A stretch of DNA of 64,000 nt from Asterella californica (lineage: Eukaryota; Streptophyta; Marchantiopsida; Marchantiales; Aytoniaceae), in contig JAYKYS010000015.1 in the NCBI GenBank assembly GCA_036924285.1, forward strand, positions 9,052,001 to 9,116,000, given 5' to 3'. Below, piece after piece: positions 58,501-64,000 of this stretch (the stretch's first letter is position 1; each line of letters opens with the position of its first letter). Below the pieces are notes generated by a model. It had not been told where the DNA came from. It saw only the letters and a program-made list of their open reading frames with translations, and made no database searches. Position numbers and translations under genes: made by a program.

Positions 58501-61500
58501 CTAGATCCACGAGAAGTTCCAGTCTGTTCGGGGAAATACCTTCGGGACTATTCAGTACCCAATTCATCCAGACAATGTCCTTGATTGAAGTTAATGTCTC
58601 ACCAGGACACGGTGTCTGCCCGTTATGTCGCTCATGAACTGCAGCAAGCACTCATTAAATTGCACTTTGGTCTAGATCCATGAGAAGTTCCAATCTGTTC
58701 GGGGAAATACCTTCGGGACTATTTAGTACCCAAGTCATTCAGAAAATGTGAGTTGCCGACACTTCCTTTTGATTCCTCCAGCTTATCTTCATTTTGGTTA
58801 CATCTTTTGTGATTCCAAGATTGTCTGTAGATGCCTGAGTTGGGGATTTGTTGGTCCTCTACAGTGATCTGAGCCAGAATCAGTTGAACGGATCGGTGTC
58901 GTTTGGAGAAATTGGGCCACTTCTAGATTACGTCAACCTCGAGGATAATAGTATCAACTCAGTTGGAGCATCACCATCGCGAAATGGGAATGATGTCAAG
59001 ATCCAAACTCTTTTGTAAGTTTGATTCGTCCTAAATGCGCTCCAAAAACTCAGAAATCTTGCTGCCGAAGCTGTATAGATATTCCAAGGCTTGCCTCTAT
59101 GAAATTGTCGATTCTTACAAGCTGATTGTGGGATGGGTGTAGACTAAAGGGAAACCCAGTCTGTAACAACTCCTTCGTCAAAGCAGACGAATTCTGCGCC
59201 GATGATACTGGAGCTTCAGCCTTCTATCCGCAGTCGCCCTTCTGCGAAGAAAAAAATTGCCCCGAAGGAAAGGTCCTGCACGGTGGCACCTGTGACTGCG
59301 GTGACGCTATGGTTTGCCGCTTGACGCTCAATTCCCCTCCTTACCAGGTTCTCGATTCGCGTACTATGGACGGTCTTAGAACTGATCTGTCGGGTCTCTT
59401 CTCCGAGCAGAAGATCATCCAGGAGAAGTTGACTCGTGTCGACGGCCAAACAGAGTTGGACAAGGAGCAGCTTTGGATTCAACGCGCTACTCTGACAGAA
59501 AATAGCCGTATCGACTTCAGTGTGGACCTTTTCCCTCCATCTGGAAGGGACTGGAGAAGGGAAGAAGTGAAGTATATCTCTGACTTCTTGTTCAACAATA
59601 CTGTACATCTTCCTCCAGCGCAAGGCCCGTACACTTTTCGCGGATGCAATAATCCAATATTCGGTAGGCGATTGTGCTTTTGACTCAGCTACATGCATTA
59701 TAGTTACTAGGGTTTCTCTTGTCGTTGAAGTTTTCCTTCGTTCTTATAGCATTCTCCATGAACGCAATACGGTCCATATCTACGCATCGTTCGTAACAAA
59801 TGGGGCCTCGAGGCGTAGATTCTGACACGGATTCTGCGTAGATTCTGATACGGATTCCTCTATTCATGACAGAGACGGAGTCCGGCGCTTCCCTCTCCCC
59901 CGCCGCGGTGGGTGGCATTATCGCTGGAGGTATCGTTGTTTTCATTATGGTTGTACTGATTGGCTTTTACGCCTTCAGACAAAAGAGGAGAGCTGATCGG
60001 GCCGAAGGCATGACGCGGCCTTTCGGTAAGTCCTTTCCACTTTCCCTTTTCGCCTTATGCAGAAATAGTCCTCCATTTGACTTTTCGACCGAAGTCCATG
60101 AGCACACTGATACTGAGTCAAGTTGCTGGATGCTGCACCGCTCCATAACAGCAGTCAGATTGCAAAATATATCTAGTGACATGACTATTTTCATCCGTGA
60201 TCCGTCTTGTATTGGTTCCGTAATTTGAACAGCTTCGTGGGGTGCTGGAGGAGGCTTAGACAACGGTGCCGCCCCAAAGCTGAAGGGTGCTAGATTCTTC
60301 CCTGTTAGTGAACTCAAGAAGGCGACTAACAACTTCAGTGGGAACAATGAAGTAGGTTCTGGTGGTTATGGCAAGGTAAACTATCTATCCACAGTCTAGT
60401 TTTTGTATCAGCTGGGTGGTCAGTTGGTTGTTTGCAATCTTAGACGTGCTTGTAACAACACTAAATTTTATGATCGGGACAACGGATGGTTTGTGCAGGT
60501 CTACAGAGCTGTGTTGGCCTCAGGGGATGTGGTGGCTGTTAAAAGAGCTCAGGAAGGCTCGATGCAAGGACAGCTGGAATTCAAGAATGAGATTGAACTC
60601 CTCTCCCGTGTGCACCACCGGAATCTCGTGGGTCTTGTTGGTTTCTGCTACGAGCAAGGAGAGCAAATGCTTGTGTATGAGTTCATGGTGAACGGAACTC
60701 TACGGGACCATCTGATGGGTCAGTTTAGACTGTTTATTCTAACTCTTCCTGTTTTTTGTCCTTAATTAGTGTCAGAATTTGACTCGTGTTAGATCGTTTC
60801 CTCTTTTATGGTTCTCCGAAGTCTGAGAGTGTACGGATGATTGGCACGATGCTTAAATGATAGCTCAGCTGAAGTGCCGGCCTCTTATCTGGCTGCTGAG
60901 CAGTGGGATATCGAACGCCATATCAGTCACTCCACTGGTAAGGACTGGTAAAAATTAGAGACTGGTAGGCTCTTAGTACCGCAAAAGCCCAGCGACCGCG
61001 ATTAAGGGTTAGTTGTTTCGGCCTATGCATCCCAAATCCCCTGGACATTGGCTGACGGTGGTCGTTGGGAATGTTACAGGAAAATTGGGTGAAGCTCTGG
61101 CCTGGCAAAATAGATTGAACATAGCCCTTGGGTCCGCCAAGGGTCTTTCTTACCTCCACGAACTGGCTAATCCACCCATCATTCATCGGGACATCAAATC
61201 GACCAATATTCTTCTGGACGAGAGATTGACAGCCAAGGTTGCAGACTTCGGTCTGTCGAAGCTAGCACCTGATGATCATGATGGAGGCAAGGCCCATGTG
61301 TCCACTCAGGTCAAGGGAACCTTGGTAAGAAGTCTCCATTGATTACCATAATTAGCTTTCTTTCTGGATGTTTGTTGTCTTGCATCATCTTGTTGTGCCT
61401 TGCATTTGTTCAAATGTCTATAGCATCTTCCATGCGTACATGTAGCTCGCTCTTGTTGGTACGCTGGCTGAATCAAGGCTGAATCGACAGTTCATATCTG

Positions 61501-62278
61501 GAAGATATTTCTTCCACTAGATTTCCTATTCATGAAGGAGACTTCGAACGATTGTTAAACATATTGCTCTGTACATGTCTCTGTGGATAATTTTGTCGCC
61601 CACCGTAGTAGTCTTGATCTTATCTTTCAATAGTGTCGGCTCCAGTCGGGATCACCTTATATTCAGTATCACGGCAGCAGTCATCTTTAGGATTCACGGT
61701 TGAACCATCTGTGCAGTCTCGTCCAACTTATTTATACTGTTCTAACCAGGGGATAAGAAGCCATGTGAGGAACACTCTGATATGTGGTTGATCCACCTGA
61801 ACTGCTGCAGGGTTATCTGGATCCAGAGTACTACATGACGCAGCAGCTCACGGAGAAAAGTGATGTGTACAGCTTCGGTGTTGTGTTGTTGGAGATGTTG
61901 ACGGCACGAGCCCCGATCGAGAAAGGCAAGTATATCGTTCGTGAGGTGAGAACTGCACTGGACAAGGGTGGAATAGCAGGACTCCGGCCGTTGTTGGATC
62001 GCAACATAAGAGAGTGCCCGCCGAACGAGCTTGAGGACTTCCTGGGGCTTGCACTGCAGTGCGTGGAAGAGGCTGCGAAGAATAGACCGACCATGAACGA
62101 AGTTGTCAAGGATCTGGAAAGGATATGCGGCCATAGTTTTAGTTCCGTGGTTGGTGCCGGTGGTGGAGACGGGGGGCCGGCCAAAGATCCGTACAACGAC
62201 GAAACCCTTTTGAACAAAGAAACTCAATTCCAGTACAGTGGTGGATTCACCGTGCCGCCTGAAGTTCAACCGAAATAA
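55503..62278 (+). CDS. LRR receptor-like kinase, subfamily VIII-1 / HPCA1-like, 19 exons
   Basis: A plasma-membrane receptor kinase of about 985 aa. Exons by splice sites and phase: 55503-55608, 56295-56424, 56591-56662, 56845-56919, 57070-57141, 57279-57446, 57566-57637, 57753-57821, 57912-57983, 58109-58177, 58281-58361, 58676-58747, 58865-59014, 59143-59663, 59873-60025, 60233-60375, 60499-60718, 61080-61324, 61811-62278. Residues 1-28 are a signal peptide, then the LRR N-cap ([16 protein letters not shown]). About ten LRRs follow, mostly one per 69-75-bp exon. A Cys-rich region (C437, C442, C453, C455) follows, then TM about 587-611. The kinase has [12 protein letters not shown]690, E706, HRD D786 and DFG D804. 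All catalytic residues are present. The start is the first ATG giving a signal peptide. The least sure joins are exons 12 and 14-15. Confidence 0.93.
56141..56174. repeat. Perfect 16-bp stem hairpin in intron 1 of the receptor kinase
   Basis: GAGAATGCTTCAGTTA and its exact complement flank the loop CA. It lies 120 bases before the exon 2 acceptor. Confidence 0.88.
58408..58749 (+). repeat. 171-bp tandem duplication covering LRR exon 12
   Basis: 58408-58578 and 58579-58749 are near-identical. Each has the intron end TCTAG and a 72-bp LRR exon in the same phase (58505-58576 and 58676-58747). The first copy's exon runs into AT|GTCCTT, because the junction replaced the donor. The second has a good donor, GTGAGT. 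The model uses the second copy. Inclusion of both would add 24 residues in frame. Confidence 0.9.
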
Positions 62279-63900
62279 CCAACCCATCGTAGAAGATGCC
62301 ATTATAGAATGATAAACCTAAATATGTTCCGTTGTTTAATCAGACGCAAACACCCATCGAGGTAGTCACCTGCTACTGGACCTCTGTACTCTCCCCGGGG
62401 AAGTGCGTGGTCCAGTAGGAGGTGATGGTAGGAGAAGTAATTAGGAGCTCTCTATTTTCAGTTCTATGTTCCGATTTCTACTGAAACCGTCTATACTCTT
62501 TTTCGACCGTGGAAAGTCCAAGGAAGGTAGTAGTGCGGGTACCGTCTCGATCAGAAAGATGTTAGTGGAAGGACTTTCTCTACTCTTCGTTTTGTACGCT
62601 TTTCATCCTCCGAAGGACGAGATGTGATGTATAAAAAAGGTGACAGGGGTTTTTCTTGGAAAAGAGGGAACGAGCGTGAAGCTCTTTCTCAGTCTACTGT
62701 TGTTTTAGTGGCAGTAGCAGCAGGAATCACGAACGAATTGACGATTGGAGGCAGCGTGGTACATATAAGGTAGAGTGGGTACACTAGTCGACACTGGACG
62801 AGCTTTGCGACGAGGAATGCAACTTGGATTTTGCATCGTACAGGGAACGTAGAATAGAAAAGCTTCAAACTGTTGCAAGAGAAACGCTGTCAGAACTTTC
62901 TCTATATAAGAAAGTTTCGTGTATCAGATCTAGATGCAGTTCTTGTGTGTGCCATGATAGACTCACATCATCCCGAGCTCCAGTCCCAACTGGTCAGGAA
63001 GTGACTGTTTCTTTAAACCACAAGTTCTGCTATATTAGCGGTAGGATCCTCACCTCTATTCGTTCTTAACCAGTATTAAGTAAAATCGACTCTGGAGTGG
63101 CTCCTGTCAGATTTGTGCCATGCTGTCATGATGTTGGGGATGTAACGTAGCGATCAGAGTATTGAAATGAATAGCATATGATAACCTTCAAAATGAGACC
63201 GTGTTACCTTCATTGTTACAAATGGTTAGAAGCGAGGGTGACTCAAAGTTTTGGAAAAAAGAATTTTTTTTTCATATTTCAAGTTGTTCTACTCTATAAT
63301 AATTTTTGCTTCAGTGATAAAGTTCCACTCTACTTGTCATGCTTGAAATATGACTCTTTATCCGGAAAAGCCAACTAGTATCTAGATTGACTCAATGTCG
63401 TCGGTTTGCACACTACATGTATTTTATTTCGGCACCGATAATGTTTATCTTTGCCTGGATTGGACCAACCACTTACCAGTCTTGGCTAGCCACTTGTCAA
63501 AAGCTAGCCATTCTTGGCTAATCGTTGACCAACCCATGAGAGACAAGAGGACCAATGACAAGCTCTCTTGTCAGAGGTCTTGGCTAGGATCTTACTCGAG
63601 GTAAGAGAACTGATGACTACTCTCTTGTTAGAGGTCCGTCAACCCTAGTACGAGGAAGGAGAGCTATTGAAGACTATCTTGTCATAGCCTCCTCTAGTTC
63701 GAGAGGAGATCTTCCTCTCGAATCCCCAAAGAACCCTACATTGATGTTACAGATTAGCAAACTAATGCACCTTTAATTAAATGCCAAGCGTGTGATAGAG
63801 AGTTGCCTGCGAACTGCAGCACGTATGAATTCGGACAAAAGATGTAGAGATCGAGCCGATCTGTTTATTAATGTGCGAGAGAGAAATTTGATATCATCTC
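62279..63900 (+). other. 3' UTR and downstream region of the receptor kinase
   Basis: A 10-bp stem (CTACTGGACC...GGTCCAGTAG, 62372-62419) lies just after the stop codon, within the probable 3' UTR. The poly(A) site cannot be fixed. Short ORFs (for example 62824-63069) have no domain. 63460-63620 contains repeated CTTGGCTA-type and CTCTTGT-type words. Confidence 0.45.
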
Positions 63901-63904
63901 GTAG

Positions 63905-63962
63905 TGTCATGGTGGTGGTAGCTCCAGTGTAGGAAGGATAGGTATTGGGTTCAATTCTCGCG
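63905..63962 (+). other. tRNA-like A-box/B-box sequence, possible SINE head
   Basis: TGGTGGTAGCTCCAGTG resembles an internal Pol III A box. GGGTTCAATTCTC, about 30 bases on, resembles a B box (GGTTCRANTCC). No cloverleaf with paired acceptor arms forms, so it is not a normal tRNA gene. Confidence 0.3.
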
Positions 63963-64000
63963 AAGTTCATTTTGAAGTTGCGGTCTGCGACCGCAGTCTT

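Noticed and set aside
58505..58576. First copy of LRR exon 12 as a normal constitutive exon
   Set aside because: Its donor context is GTCCTT after the duplication junction, and the second copy has a good donor. It was kept as a possible alternative exon only.
59216..59698. 160-aa - strand ORF
   Set aside because: It is the shadow of exon 14 of the receptor kinase.
61742..62302. 186-aa - strand ORF
   Set aside because: It is antisense to the last kinase exon, which has clear kinase motifs in its own frame.
63905..63962. True tRNA gene
   Set aside because: It has box-like motifs only. The acceptor and anticodon arms do not pair.

Overview
The window looks like nuclear DNA of a land plant, most likely a bryophyte and perhaps a liverwort. 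The reasons are one intron-rich plant receptor kinase gene, several plant-type transposon families, AT-rich intergenic DNA and no bacterial-style gene packing. The genus is an inference and cannot be fixed from sequence reading alone.

Only one intact-looking host gene is visible. It is a leucine-rich-repeat receptor kinase on the + strand (CDS about 55503-62278, 19 exons, about 985 residues). Its ectodomain, cysteine arrangement and kinase resemble LRR subfamily VIII-1 (HPCA1/CARD1-like). Its 5' flank (54190-55502) is GC-rich. One LRR exon has been tandemly duplicated.

Almost everything else is mobile DNA in various stages of decay. From left to right: (1) the 5' end of a Ty1/copia element entering from the left edge on the - strand (1-979). 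(2) AT-rich DNA to 12.6 kb with a hairpin-rich dispersed repeat family and a 311-bp MITE. (3) A Mutator-like element (MULE, about 12653-23592) with 83-bp terminal inverted repeats and a broken transposase on the - strand, split near its left end by a gag-only, non-autonomous LTR element (12973-18718). (4) MITEs and hairpin repeats to 32.8 kb, including a MULE-derived MITE with an 11-bp target duplication. (5) A nested stack at 32.8-53.5 kb.

The stack reads from oldest to youngest as follows. A dead LINE-like reverse transcriptase gene (- strand, 51600-53480) was hit by a chromodomain Ty3 element, family B (+ strand, 32814-51593, target duplication TCCAT). Family B was in turn hit twice. A 10.1-kb Ty3 element of family A (- strand, 35388-45487, target duplication ACGT) sits inside its protease. 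A solo LTR of family B itself (- strand, 50099-51216, target duplication TTGAG) sits inside its 3' LTR. Both Ty3 polyproteins are broken by stops and frameshifts.

I found no evidence for a previously undescribed enzymatic system. The points most worth checking are the HPCA1-like cysteine cluster, the duplicated LRR exon, the gag-only LTR element, a MITE-like family defined here from three copies, and a tandem repeat whose central hairpin has flipped between copies.
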